NCBI RefSeq assembly: GCF_023091865.1 | Contig: NZ_JAHXDI010000001.1 | Location: 1,364,001-1,428,000, forward strand | DNA length: 64,000 bases | Source: Chromohalobacter moromii | Lineage (GTDB): Bacteria; Pseudomonadota; Gammaproteobacteria; Pseudomonadales; Halomonadaceae | Reading direction: 5' to 3' | Shown: positions 53,546 to 62,708 of the stretch, in pieces | How positions within the stretch are numbered: the first letter of the stretch is position 1 | How the letters are laid out: each line of letters starts with the position of its first letter | Notes under the pieces: generated by a model | What the model saw: only the letters and a program-made list of their open reading frames with translations | Told to the model about the DNA's origin: nothing | Databases searched by the model: none | Position numbers and translations under genes: made by a program

Positions 53546-54674
53546 GCGGGGTCTCCTGAGTCGCCATGATCAAATACGTCAAGAAGTGTTCGCCGATGAC
53601 ATGCCATCCCTGGTCGACTACTTTCTCTCTTGCTGCGACACCTGAGCGGACTCGAGCATTCCGATGCCGGCAAAGGTCCACGGCGGCCCGTACAAATGCA
53701 TCATCGTCCATCGCCTCTATCAAGCGACCCTCGCGTCCATCCGCAATCAATTCGCTGGCGGCCGCCTGGTCGAACGCGACGACAGGCAGGCCACTGGCCA
53801 TGGCTTCGGGGACCACATTACCGTATGTCTCCGAGTGCGATGGGAATAGGAACATATCGGCGCTGGCGTAGTGGCGGGCCAAGGCTTCACCGCTTAGAAA
53901 ACCGGTGAAAATTGCCTCGGGAAGCTGGCGCTCCAGGTGCTGCCTTTCGGGGCCGTCACCCACTAACACAGCGCGTAGCGTTGGGTATTCTTCTTGCATT
54001 ACGCGCAACGTGCGTACGAGCAACGACGTGTTCTTCTCGGCGGCCAAGCGTCCCGCGTAGAGGATGACGGGCTGGTCGCCATCGACGCCCCATTGAGCTC
54101 TTAGGTTAGTGTCGCGCCGGGTCGGAGAAAAATGCTGAGCGTCGATGCCGCGCCCCAATACGTTGACACGCTGAAAGCCACGCCGATGTAAACGTTCGGC
54201 CTGGGCGCGCGTGGGCACGAGCGTCATCTGGCAGCGGTTGTGGAAGTAGCGCAAGCCGGCACCCACGATGCCGCTGGCCCACCGCAAGTGATAGCTTGCC
54301 GCGTACTGGTCGAAATTGGTGTGGAAACCGCCCACGACAGGAATCGATAAGTGACGCGCCGTGGCCAGCGCCGCCCAGCCCAAAGGACCTTCAGTCGCGA
54401 TATAGACAACATCTGGGCGTGACTCTCGCCACAAGCGCGACAAGCGTCGCCAGGCGGGCAAGCCGACATTCACATCGGCGTAACCCGGAAGGGAAAATGC
54501 ACGAACTTGCATGTCACGCTCGGCGCGACCTTCTCGGCCGCCTTGCCGGGGCCGAGGGCGCACTAGCTGCAGGTTGACGTTACGCGTGACGAGATGATGG
54601 GCCAGGCGGTCCAGCGTATGCGCCACACCGTTGATCTCGGGTGCCCAGGTTTCACTGACCAGTGCGACTCGCAT
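53517..54674 (-). CDS. GT4 glycosyltransferase (alpha-mannosyl/glycolipid type)
   Basis: A 385-residue GT-B glycosyltransferase: MRVALVSETWAPEINGVAHTL at the start, VVGGFHTNFDQYAASYHL, VLGRGIDAQHFSPTRRD, ILYAGRLAAEKNTSLLV, AVLVGDGPERQHLERQL and the nucleotide-sugar motif FPSHSETYGNVVPEAMASGLPVVAFD. This pattern is close to the SqdX/MgtA-type transferases that use GDP-mannose or UDP-sugars on lipid acceptors. ATG 54674 has GGAGGTG 5 bp upstream. It is followed by the overlapping PAP2 gene, so the pair may build a glycolipid. Confidence 0.88.
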   Translation of the reverse strand: MRVALVSETWAPEINGVAHTLDRLAHHLVTRNVNLQLVRPRPRQGGREGRAERDMQVRAFSLPGYADVNVGLPAWRRLSRLWRESRPDVVYIATEGPLGWAALATARHLSIPVVGGFHTNFDQYAASYHLRWASGIVGAGLRYFHNRCQMTLVPTRAQAERLHRRGFQRVNVLGRGIDAQHFSPTRRDTNLRAQWGVDGDQPVILYAGRLAAEKNTSLLVRTLRVMQEEYPTLRAVLVGDGPERQHLERQLPEAIFTGFLSGEALARHYASADMFLFPSHSETYGNVVPEAMASGLPVVAFDQAAASELIADGREGRLIEAMDDDAFVRAAVDLCRHRNARVRSGVAAREKVVDQGWHVIGEHFLTYLIMATQETPHAISSPGHV

Positions 54675-54805
54675 GATGCACCTCCGTGGCATATCAAGAC
54701 AGTGCTAGGTTCAAGTATCCTGATGACAGCAGTGAGACATCATCGTGACGATACGATGTCGTCAACCGGGATTACCGTGTTGTTGATAGGGCTGGTATTG
54801 CTTGT

Positions 54806-55717
54806 CTAGCGTAGCACCTGTTTGGGATCCACGGGTTTCCCGCCATGGCGGACATCGAATAACAGGTCGTGACGACCTGTGTCGTGTCGATACCCTACAT
54901 CGCAAACGGGCGTGCCTTGTTTTACCTTATCGCCATCTTCGACGAGTAGGCGCTGGCATAATGCATAGACACTTTGCATATTGTCGCGGTGGTGAATGAT
55001 CACCACCCGTCCCAGTTGCCGCATACTATCGGCAAAGCGAACGGTGCCGTCGGCAACGGCAAGTGCCTGGGTGTTCGCGGAGGTCGAGAGCAACATCGGC
55101 TGTAGGGTGCCGCGCGCATCGGTGCCATAGGCACGCGCTATTTCATATTGTTTGAGTGGCCAATGCCATGTTTGAGCGCTATCGGGCAGCGCTCCTGGGT
55201 CGGGAAGGGTGCGACTGCGCGCGGCGGACTTGGACGCCGTAGACGAGGCCTGGTTCGCTGAGGCGGTGGTGGTACGGGCAGAGCCTCCTAACGGCACCTT
55301 GAGCAGTTGTCCCACATTCAGGGCGTTGGCTGAAAACTCGGGGTTCGCTGTTTGCAAGCGCTGCGCAGTGCTGCCAAAGCGCTGGGCGATACTTGAATAA
55401 GTGTCTCCTGGACGGACCTGATAGCGATAAGGACCGCTACCGGGGGCGCGTTCGCGATGGGTGGGCACCAGGATGCGCTGCCCGATGGCCAGTCGGCGCG
55501 CATCGACGCCCGGATTGAACCGTTGCAAGCGCAGCAACGGGACGCCTGCTTGCTTGGCGATTTGTCCGAGCGTGTCGCCGCGTTGGATGGAGACCCAATT
55601 ACCAGCGATGTTGCCGCCACGATAGCCGCCGGCGCCAGGCCCGCCAGCGCAGCCGGCGAGGATCAAGACAAAGAGGAGGAAGGGAACGATTCGAGCGCAC
55701 GATCCTTTTCCTCCCAT
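54806..55717 (-). CDS. NlpD-like lipoprotein: two LysM domains and a degenerate LytM (M23) domain
   Basis: About 303 residues. A lipoprotein signal (FLLFVLILAGC) is followed by two LysM domains (WVSIQRGDTLGQIAKQAGV... and YQVRPGDTYSSIAQRFGS...), a Ser/Ala-rich linker, and a C-terminal M23 fold (ALAVADGTVRFADS, HRDNMQSVYALCQRLLVEDGDKV). The zinc ligands are not conserved: the usual HLHFEVR is HDLLFDVR and the first HxxxD is missing. It would therefore activate an amidase rather than cut peptidoglycan, as NlpD and EnvC do. The start is uncertain (55717 or 55732) and overlaps the upstream acyltransferase gene. Confidence 0.82.
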   Translation of the reverse strand: MGGKGSCARIVPFLLFVLILAGCAGGPGAGGYRGGNIAGNWVSIQRGDTLGQIAKQAGVPLLRLQRFNPGVDARRLAIGQRILVPTHRERAPGSGPYRYQVRPGDTYSSIAQRFGSTAQRLQTANPEFSANALNVGQLLKVPLGGSARTTTASANQASSTASKSAARSRTLPDPGALPDSAQTWHWPLKQYEIARAYGTDARGTLQPMLLSTSANTQALAVADGTVRFADSMRQLGRVVIIHHRDNMQSVYALCQRLLVEDGDKVKQGTPVCDVGYRHDTGRHDLLFDVRHGGKPVDPKQVLR

Positions 55718-56550
55718 AGCGCGTTCAGCCATGAATGGAAGCGTTCCTTGTAATGCGGGTCCAGATGATAGTCGCCATTGCCCATCCAGGCGGGCACGTT
55801 GAGTCGACGTGCGTCCATGTGTATGGGGAGGTCGCGACCGCAAAGAAAATGCCAAAAGCTCGGGGCCGCATGGCGATAATGAAGCGTGACGTCGAGAATG
55901 CCGCTCAGACGATCACCCATTAGACGTATGACCTGCGCAGTGCCGCCCGCCTTGGGGCGCAGCAGATGCCGAAACGGACTCGCTTGCAGATCACGCTTGG
56001 TGGGGGTGAAGCGCGTGCCTTCGACGAAATTGTAGATCGTCATCGGCATTTCCCGCGCACGCTCGCACATGCGCTGCGTCGCGCGGCGATCGCGTTCTGC
56101 CAACTGTGGTCGATGGGTAAGCTCGCTGCGTGCATAGCGACGCATGAAGGGGAACTCAAGCGCCCACCAGGCGAGGCCAATGATGGGCACGAAGATCAGC
56201 TCTCGCTTGAGAAAGAACTTGGGCATCGAGGTCCGTCCGTACAGCACGTACTGCATGACGAAGATATCCGTCCAACTACGGTGATTGGCGATGACCAGCC
56301 ACCACTGGCTGGGAGACAACCCCTCGGGTAAGTTCGCGGTGATGTTTGGCTTGACCCAATGACGAATCCACCAGTTATTGGTGGCGATCCAGGCCAGAGC
56401 GATGGCGTTGAGTCCCGCCAGAACACGTAGGCGCAAACGCCGCGTTGGCGTCATGAGCTTGAGGAGCGTCAGTAGATAAAGCGGCACGCCCCAGAAAAGC
56501 GTATTAGCGATCAACAACAGCACGCTTGTCAGCCCCTTGAGGGTCGCCAT
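55663..56550 (-). CDS. 1-acyl-glycerol-3-phosphate acyltransferase-like protein (YihG type)
   Basis: A 295-residue PlsC-family acyltransferase with the catalytic HX4D motif (IANHRSWTDIFVMQYV), FFLKRELIFVPIIGLAWW and the EGTR-type block NFVEGTRFTPTKRD, plus an N-terminal membrane segment (LTSVLLLIANTLFWGVPLYLL). It transfers a fatty acyl chain to lysophosphatidate or a related acceptor. ATG 56550 has AAGGAG; the frame start at 56565 is the ribosome-binding site itself. Its 3' end overlaps the LysM/LytM lipoprotein gene by about 55-70 bp, so the genes are coupled. Confidence 0.88.
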   Translation of the reverse strand: MATLKGLTSVLLLIANTLFWGVPLYLLTLLKLMTPTRRLRLRVLAGLNAIALAWIATNNWWIRHWVKPNITANLPEGLSPSQWWLVIANHRSWTDIFVMQYVLYGRTSMPKFFLKRELIFVPIIGLAWWALEFPFMRRYARSELTHRPQLAERDRRATQRMCERAREMPMTIYNFVEGTRFTPTKRDLQASPFRHLLRPKAGGTAQVIRLMGDRLSGILDVTLHYRHAAPSFWHFLCGRDLPIHMDARRLNVPAWMGNGDYHLDPHYKERFHSWLNALWEEKDRALESFPSSSLS

Positions 56551-56635
56551 GCCGTTCTCCTTCAATGACTTGGCGACTTATGCTACTGGATCGTATGGCG
56601 GCTGCCCAGTCTCGGACAAGGCGGTGGCGTGCGTA

Positions 56636-58585
56636 TCATTCGGCGAGCGCTGGGAGATCGACGAAAAGCTCCAGAGCTTCGGGGTTGGCTAGCGCATCAC
56701 GATTCTTGACGGGTTCGCCATGGACGACGTTGCGCACGGCGATTTCGACGATCTTGCCCGACAGCGTGCGGGGGATATCCTCCACCGCGATGATCTTGGC
56801 AGGCACGTGCCGCGGGGTCGTATGCAGGCGTACCATGCGCCGGATTTCGTCGCTTTTGGCTTCGTCGAGGGCGACGTGGGGGCGCATGCGGACGAAGAGC
56901 ACCACGCGCACGTCGTTCTGCCAGGCTTGGCCGATGCATAGCGATTCGAGCACACCGTCTACCTTTTCGACTTGCCGGTAGATCTCGGCGGTGCCGATAC
57001 GCACGCCACCGGGGTTGAGGACGGCATCCGAGCGCCCGTGGATGATGACACCGCCGTGGGGTGTCAGTTCGGCGTAGTCGCCATGTGCCCAGATACCCGG
57101 AAAGGTCGAAAAGTAAGCCTCGCGATACCGCTCCCCATCAGGATCGTTCCAGAAACCGGTGGGCATGCAAGGGAAGGGACGTTTACAGACGAGTTCGCCC
57201 TTGTTGCCAGTGACGCTTTGTCCGTAGTCATCGAAAACGTCGACAGCCATGCCGAGCCCGCGACATTGCAGTTCGCCCCGATAGACAGGACGAATCGGAC
57301 ACCCGAGCGCGAAGCAGGACACGATATCCGTTCCCCCTGAGATCGAGGCCAGCATGAGGTCGCGCTTGATCTCGTCATAGACGTAATCGAACGACTCATG
57401 GGGCAATGCCGAGCCGGTGGAAAGTAGCGCGCGTAGCGATGACAGGTCGACTTGCTTGCCGGGCGCCAAACCTTCCTTTTCACAGGCCGAGAGGTACTTT
57501 GCACTGGTGCCGAAGACGGTGACGCCCTCATTGCTGGCGATTTGCCATAAGGTGTCGGGGTGTGGCGCAAACGGTGAGCCATCGTAGAGTAATAGCGTGG
57601 CACCGGAGCCAAGCCCGGACACCAGCCAGTTCCACATCATCCAGCCACAGGTGGTGTAATAGAAAAAGATATCGTCGGCGTCGATATCGGTATGCAGACG
57701 ATGCTCTTTAAGATGCTGCAGCAGGGTACCGCCTGCCGAGTGAATGATGCATTTGGGGACACCTGTGGTGCCCGAGGAATAGAGAATGTAAAGCGGGTGC
57801 TCGAAGGGCAGTGCCTGGAAATCGATTTCGCTGGCATCGTTATCCAGGTAGTCGGCCCAGGCGATGGCGCGAGGGATATCATCGAGAGCCGGAGCGTCTT
57901 CGAGGAACGGGAAGACTACGACATGCTTGAGCGAGTCTATGGCATTGGCAATATCGGCGACGCGCTCTCGAGTGTCGATGGCCTTGCCGTTCCAGGTATA
58001 ACCATCGGTGGCGATCAATACTTTAGGGGCGATTTGCCCAAAGCGATCCAATACGCCGTTGAATCCGAATTCCGGCGAGCAGGAAGACCACACTGCGCCG
58101 AGGCTGGCCGAGGCAAGCAAGGCGATGATGGCGTGTTCACTATTAGGGACGAAGCCGGCGACACGATCGCCTTCCGTGACGCCGCTAGCCTTGAGTGCGT
58201 GGGCCAGTCTAGCGACATTATCGTATAACTCGGCATAGCTGATGACGCGTCGCCGCAGGCGTTCATCGCGAACGATCAAGGCGGGATGTTCGTCACGCCG
58301 GTGCAACATGTTGGCGGCATAATTCAAACGTGCTTGCGGAAACCAGCGCGCACCGGGCATGGCATCGGGACGTACCAGAACGTCATCGCCACGCCGTTCG
58401 GCGACGATGTCGAACTCATCCCACAAGAGTTCCCAGAAAGCGTCCAGGTGCTCGACGCTCCAGGCATGCAATGCCTCGTAGTCGGTCAGCGATGTGCCGT
58501 GCTCGCGGTCGATGCGCTGCATCAGCGCATACATTTGCGTGCTTTGTACGGCCGTCGTCGACGGCTCCCAAAGGGGCGTGGTCAT
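56636..58585 (-). CDS. Acetoacetyl-CoA synthetase
   Basis: A 649-residue adenylate-forming ligase that activates acetoacetate. The N-terminal segment (LWEPSTTAVQSTQMYALMQRI) is typical of AacS, and the AMP-binding motif is ILYSSGTTGVPKCIIHSAGG. YYTTCGWMMWNWLVSGLGSGA, HGRSDAVLNPGGVRIGTAEIYR and the C-terminal catalytic-lysine motif IPRTLSGKIVEIAVR follow. Together with HbdH at 62709 it allows 3-hydroxybutyrate or acetoacetate (for example from polyhydroxybutyrate) to enter acetyl-CoA metabolism. No regulator gene is adjacent. Confidence 0.93.
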   Translation of the reverse strand: MTTPLWEPSTTAVQSTQMYALMQRIDREHGTSLTDYEALHAWSVEHLDAFWELLWDEFDIVAERRGDDVLVRPDAMPGARWFPQARLNYAANMLHRRDEHPALIVRDERLRRRVISYAELYDNVARLAHALKASGVTEGDRVAGFVPNSEHAIIALLASASLGAVWSSCSPEFGFNGVLDRFGQIAPKVLIATDGYTWNGKAIDTRERVADIANAIDSLKHVVVFPFLEDAPALDDIPRAIAWADYLDNDASEIDFQALPFEHPLYILYSSGTTGVPKCIIHSAGGTLLQHLKEHRLHTDIDADDIFFYYTTCGWMMWNWLVSGLGSGATLLLYDGSPFAPHPDTLWQIASNEGVTVFGTSAKYLSACEKEGLAPGKQVDLSSLRALLSTGSALPHESFDYVYDEIKRDLMLASISGGTDIVSCFALGCPIRPVYRGELQCRGLGMAVDVFDDYGQSVTGNKGELVCKRPFPCMPTGFWNDPDGERYREAYFSTFPGIWAHGDYAELTPHGGVIIHGRSDAVLNPGGVRIGTAEIYRQVEKVDGVLESLCIGQAWQNDVRVVLFVRMRPHVALDEAKSDEIRRMVRLHTTPRHVPAKIIAVEDIPRTLSGKIVEIAVRNVVHGEPVKNRDALANPEALELFVDLPALAE

Positions 58586-59066
58586 GTGACCTCCGAGTCA
58601 TCTATGACGCCATCTGTTTTCAGGTCGACATCACATGGAGCGGCGTGCAGGAGCCGCGCGACGATGTTGCATTGCACCATGTTGCTATTAAAAACAAGTC
58701 AGTAGCGCGCTGTCCACTCGACGAAAGGGGGAGTGTTATAGCGAGGCATATGTATTTGGCATCATGATGACAGTGGGATGATGAAAATCTGACCAATCCA
58801 AGGCGAGGTGGGAAACGACAAGCCGAAAAGGCGTCTTCGACGTCGCTCATGCACAGCGTTATCCACAGTTTTTGTGGATGATTTTTCTCATCCCCTGAAA
58901 GGGGCATATCTGACCTTCTATGCTGGACGTAGGTCAGCGCTAGATACGGGAGTGGATGTCGTCATGCGCGCTAGCAGGTAGACTAGTAGGCTTGCCCGAC
59001 GCATTGCCAGGGCGTGTCTAAGAGAGGCATGCCGAACCCATATGTCACTATCGCCAGGAGGTCGAT
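58586..59066. other. 480-bp intergenic region with an inverted DnaA-box pair
   Basis: No gene is seen. It separates the divergent aacS and MFS genes. The only clear element is the TTATCCACA pair at 58859-58881. A GGGG-type hairpin (ATCCCCTGAAAGGGGCAT, 58890-58907) lies next to it. Confidence 0.5.
58859..58881. promoter_or_regulatory. Inverted pair of DnaA boxes (or hairpin)
   Basis: TTATCCACA-GTTTT-TGTGGATGA: the left box is a perfect DnaA consensus, the right one (TCATCCACA on minus) has one mismatch. The pair can also fold as a 7-bp stem, so a terminator or titration site is possible. Confidence 0.4.
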
Positions 59067-60413
59067 TTGCGCAGCTTGCCCGCAACCCTGCCCATTCTAT
59101 TTCTCAGTGAAATCAGTTTCTTGCTCGGCCATGGCCTGATCATGACCTTGCTTGGGGTGCGCATGTCGCTGGAGGGGTTTCCCTCACAGATGGCGGGCTT
59201 GTTGATGTCGAGCTTCTCGTTGGGTTTCGTGATTGGCAGTTATCTGATCGAGAAGCGTATCCGCTCGGTGGGGCATATTCGCGTCTTTGCGGCTTGTGCG
59301 GCCGTGCTGGCGGTGACGGCGATGCTGCATGGATTATGGGTGGATCCCTGGGCATGGTTGGTGTGGCGCCTGTTCGGTGGGGCAGCGACTGCGGGTTTGC
59401 TGATGGTCATGGAGTCGTGGGTTTCGGGGGAGTCGACGAATGATAACCGGGGGCGCGTGCTGGGGTGGTACTTGGTCATTTCGACCTCGTCTCTGGCAGT
59501 CGGCCAGTGGCTGCTCAATGTTGCCGATCCGGCGACATTCGTGCTGTTTTCGATCTCGGGAATCCTGTTTACGCTATCGCTGGTGCCATTGTCGATTTAC
59601 CGGATACATGGCCCGACACGCTCGTCGCATGAGGTTTCCAGCAAGATCTCGCTGCGAGAATTGTATCGCCGTGCACCGGTTGGGTTGGTCAGCGCCTTCA
59701 CGGCGGGGCTGATGGTTCAGTCCTTTTTTGCGATGACGCCCTACTACGGGCAAGAAATCGGCCTTTCGACCTCGCAAACGGCACAGTTCATGGCTATTAC
59801 GACCTTGGTGGCGCTGGTGGCGCAGTGGACACTGGGGCGCATTTCCGACCGACTTGATCGCCGCAAGGTGATCTTATGCATGGCCTTGGTAATGGCGGTA
59901 TCCGGTGCCATGATTTCGGTAGCGGCTCGCTTCGACTTCTGGGTGTTGCTCGTGGTGGCCTGCTTCCATACTGCGATGCTGCATACGCTGTATTCTTTGA
60001 GCCTGTCGCACACTAACGACTGGCTCGAGCCCGAGGAAACCATTCAGGCCAATGCCAAGCTGTTGATCTGGTATGGCATCGGCTCGGTCGTCGGGCCTTA
60101 TAGCGCCTCTGTGATCATGGAAGTGACCGGCCCGGATGGGTTGTGGCTGTTTTTGGGAGGCGCGGCGCTGGCCTTGGCGATGTTCGTCATGGTGAGGCTC
60201 TATAGTTATAAGGGGGTTGCTCCAGAAGTAGAGCAAGAGCCTTATGTGGCAGCAGTGCCCATGGTGGAGTCGACGCATTATCTCAGTGAGATGGATCCAC
60301 GTTTCGAGCCTCAGCAATTCGAGCTCGATTTCGAACCATCCTACGAAGACGACTGGGCGGCGTATGACAATAGTGAGCCACGACCGGAAGCCGAAGAAGA
60401 GGCGCAATTTTAG
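59067..60413 (+). CDS. MFS transporter (YcaD/UMF2-like)
   Basis: A 448-residue 12-helix carrier starting at TTG 59067, supported by an AGGAGG ribosome-binding site. SEISFLLGHGLIMTLLGVRM, GFVIGSYLIEKRIRSVGH, ESWVSGESTNDNRGRVLGWYLV and GRISDRLDRRKVILCMAL fit the small YcaD-like MFS group. The C-terminal 55 residues are hydrophilic and very acidic (FEPQQFELDFEPSYEDDWAAYDNSEPRPEAEEEAQF in part), probably cytoplasmic. The substrate is unknown. Its end overlaps the convergent DUF1338 gene by 4 bp. Confidence 0.83.
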   Translation: MRSLPATLPILFLSEISFLLGHGLIMTLLGVRMSLEGFPSQMAGLLMSSFSLGFVIGSYLIEKRIRSVGHIRVFAACAAVLAVTAMLHGLWVDPWAWLVWRLFGGAATAGLLMVMESWVSGESTNDNRGRVLGWYLVISTSSLAVGQWLLNVADPATFVLFSISGILFTLSLVPLSIYRIHGPTRSSHEVSSKISLRELYRRAPVGLVSAFTAGLMVQSFFAMTPYYGQEIGLSTSQTAQFMAITTLVALVAQWTLGRISDRLDRRKVILCMALVMAVSGAMISVAARFDFWVLLVVACFHTAMLHTLYSLSLSHTNDWLEPEETIQANAKLLIWYGIGSVVGPYSASVIMEVTGPDGLWLFLGGAALALAMFVMVRLYSYKGVAPEVEQEPYVAAVPMVESTHYLSEMDPRFEPQQFELDFEPSYEDDWAAYDNSEPRPEAEEEAQF

Positions 60414-61171
60414 GCACTGAGTTCACAGCGCGTGTGTTGTGGTAACAAGAGTTCTGCCGCGCGCTCGCGGGTGCCGGAAAGCCGCTTTTGTACGAGCGCA
60501 AGGCCTCCGGTGGTGACGCGATGCTCATCACCGGCGGCGAAGACAGCACGCTGCGTACAGCACGCATAGTAACGGTAGTCGAGTAGCGGGGAGATGGGGA
60601 GAAGTGTCTGACTTCCCGGTTTCAGTCCCGCTTCGGTAATCACGTCGGCATATTCGGCGATATCGTGTCCTAACCGCTGACAATCGAAGCCCACGTGATG
60701 CATACGAGGGCCCATGATGGCCAGCCAGGCGGCGAGTGGGTGGGCTTCATGCAATTGTTGGTAAGTCGGCCAATCGGGCATTGGCCAGGGGCGGCCGCGG
60801 GAAAGAAGGTTCTGGCCTTGGCCGTCTTGAGGATGAGATCGGTTGATGAGCGCTTCCAGATGCTGGCGAGGCACTTGTGTCAGTGTGTCCAGTTGCAGCT
60901 CGATGAGCACAATCCATGCATCGTCATTACCTGGACTTAGCACATTGGCCAGTATGCCTCGGTCAGCCATGGCGTGGTGACCAACGCGCCGATAACCGAA
61001 ATGATAAAGCGCTGGTAGCAAGCGCTGTGCTTGGTAAGGCGGTCGGTTGAGTGTCACCAGCACGCAATACTCGGCGCGGTTCTCAAGCGGCCAGAGCGAT
61101 AGAGCCCCTATATCGGGATGACAATGGATATAGTCCAGCCAAAGTTGCTGCAGGAATTCATCGCGTTGCAT
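60410..61171 (-). CDS. DUF1338-like protein (putative 2-oxo acid dioxygenase fold)
   Basis: A 253-residue protein (MQRDEFLQQLWLDYIHCHPD...). The layout (LWxDY start, FGYRR region, PLAAWLAIMGPRMHHVGFDC, and a C-terminal ACCTQRAVFAAGD) resembles short DUF1338 proteins, relatives of the 2-oxoadipate dioxygenase/decarboxylase HglS, but no BLAST check was possible. The metal-binding triad cannot be assigned with confidence. GAGGTG lies upstream of ATG 61171; the frame opens to 61222. It is the least certain family assignment in this part of the window. Confidence 0.5.
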   Translation of the reverse strand: MQRDEFLQQLWLDYIHCHPDIGALSLWPLENRAEYCVLVTLNRPPYQAQRLLPALYHFGYRRVGHHAMADRGILANVLSPGNDDAWIVLIELQLDTLTQVPRQHLEALINRSHPQDGQGQNLLSRGRPWPMPDWPTYQQLHEAHPLAAWLAIMGPRMHHVGFDCQRLGHDIAEYADVITEAGLKPGSQTLLPISPLLDYRYYACCTQRAVFAAGDEHRVTTGGLALVQKRLSGTRERAAELLLPQHTRCELSA

Positions 61172-61324
61172 GACTGACACCTCGCCTCCTGTCGCAATGC
61201 ACTCAGTATAGTGCTTTCTCATTGCGTAGGCGGATGCGGATTCAACGCTCGATCGTGTATTTGAAGAGGGTGTAAGAGATGGGCAGCGCCAACACCATGC
61301 TGGTGGGTTGGCGCTAAGGGACCG

Positions 61325-61597
61325 TTAGCTTTGAGTCGCTGGCATCAATTCATTATCGCGAACGTGCTGATCGAACTCAGTGAAGCCACCGATGTGAGTA
61401 TGGTCGATGAAGATCTGCGGGACCGTTTCAACCGGCTTGCCGATGGTTTTTTCCATATCGGCTTTGGTGATGCCTTCTTCGTGAATGTCGATATAACGGA
61501 AGCCGAAATCGTCGCGTGCTTCACTCAGCTGTTCGGCGAGCTCCTTGGCACGTACGCAGAAAGGGCAGCCAGGGCGGCCGAAAATCACCGTCAACAT
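61325..61597 (-). CDS. grxA: Glutaredoxin 1
   Basis: A 90-residue GrxA-type glutaredoxin: TVIFGRPGCPFCVRAKELAEQL with the CPFC redox pair, YIDIHEEGITKADM, KPVETVPQIFIDHTHIGGFTEF with the cis-proline and GG glutathione site. It reduces disulfides and ribonucleotide reductase with glutathione. The ATG at 61597 follows AAGGAGT. It is monocistronic, with no neighbour of known redox function. Confidence 0.93.
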   Translation of the reverse strand: MLTVIFGRPGCPFCVRAKELAEQLSEARDDFGFRYIDIHEEGITKADMEKTIGKPVETVPQIFIDHTHIGGFTEFDQHVRDNELMPATQS

Positions 61598-61719
61598 AGG
61601 GGACTCCTTGAGTTAAGGGATTTGTATGTCATGAAATTTATGATGTCATTGTTCCGGAATTGCTCATGAGGTGCCAATAGAGTCTTGCTACGCACGCTAT
61701 TGGGGTGCTCTATGGCAAA

Positions 61720-62553
61720 TCAGTTTTGTGCTTCGATCTCGTCAAGCCGGCCTTCGTCGGCTTTCAAGAGGATATCGTTTAGTGCGTTGTATATGCCCGG
61801 CGCGCCCACCAGTATGTTTTCTCCATACAGCTCTGGCGGGATGCGATCGGGGCACTGATAGAGATGCCCTGTCTTGGCGCCTGCTTCACGCGCGACCAAC
61901 AAGCCAGCGGCAAAATCCCAGGGTGAGACGCTTTCATAATATGCATCGAGACGGCCGCATGCGACGTGGCATAGATCCAGTGCGGCCGATCCGTTGCGGC
62001 GTATGTCGCGACAACTGGCGAGCACGCCAGCAAGACGGCGGAATAAAGGGGCGCGTGCATCACGGCGATAGGGGAAACCCGTAGCAACCAAGCTGCGTGA
62101 CAATTCGCTCGCATTGCTGGCCTGAATGGGCTCACCGTTTAGCCAGGCGCCTTCTCCGCGTAGTGCCGTAAACGTTTCTCCTAGAAAGGGTGCATGCACG
62201 ACTCCCAAGCGTAGCTTCCCCTCCGATGCCCAAGCGATGGACACCGCTACATGGGGATGTCCATACGCAAAGTTCACCGTGCCATCGATGGGATCAACGA
62301 TCCATACGGCGTCGTTGTCTTCGAGCACATCGCGGTCTGGAGAGATTTCCTCCGTGAGGCGCGCATCGTCCTGAAAATGAGCATCGAGCTCGGAAGCAAT
62401 GAGCCGGTCGATTTCGACATCGGCATCCGTTACGAGTTCGTCACCGCTTTTGTAGCGTTGTTGAAACGCTTGCGACTCGCGTGCCGCTACGATGCGCTCT
62501 CCTGCTAGACGTGCGATACGCTCGGCTTCGGCAAGCCGTTGGGAAGGCTCCAT
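61720..62553 (-). CDS. Inositol monophosphatase-family phosphatase
   Basis: A 277-residue lithium-sensitive type phosphatase. Metal-binding and catalytic motifs are LTEEISPD (Glu), WIVDPIDGTVNFAYG (Asp-Pro-Ile-Asp) and SVSPWDFAAGLLVAREAG. SGDELVTDADVEIDRLI fits the N-terminal block. Substrates could be inositol 1-phosphate, NADP or PAP; family members differ in small loops not decidable here. GAGGAG precedes ATG 62553 and the longer frame is not coding. A second substrate-side segment (RRNGSAALDLCHVACGRLDAYYE) is intact. Confidence 0.88.
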   Translation of the reverse strand: MEPSQRLAEAERIARLAGERIVAARESQAFQQRYKSGDELVTDADVEIDRLIASELDAHFQDDARLTEEISPDRDVLEDNDAVWIVDPIDGTVNFAYGHPHVAVSIAWASEGKLRLGVVHAPFLGETFTALRGEGAWLNGEPIQASNASELSRSLVATGFPYRRDARAPLFRRLAGVLASCRDIRRNGSAALDLCHVACGRLDAYYESVSPWDFAAGLLVAREAGAKTGHLYQCPDRIPPELYGENILVGAPGIYNALNDILLKADEGRLDEIEAQN

Positions 62554-62708
62554 GCAGTCTCCTCGAGTCAATGCGTTGCTACCAGTGCTCAATGGTAGCT
62601 TCAGTCTAACAGGCCTGCCGGTTGGCGTAAGTGATTCGCCGTGCTGGCATACCTCGCAATTCACGTCTTATGCTTAGCATCGTTCGTCTCGTTATCGAGG
62701 AGAGAGCC

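Noticed and set aside
54756-54809. 17-codon hydrophobic frame MSSTGITVLLIGLVLLV
   Set aside because: Very short, no ribosome-binding site, and it runs into the 3' end of the convergent lipoprotein gene.
58859-58881. Replication origin
   Set aside because: Only one DnaA-box pair, no AT-rich unwinding region or dnaA/dnaN/gidA genes nearby.
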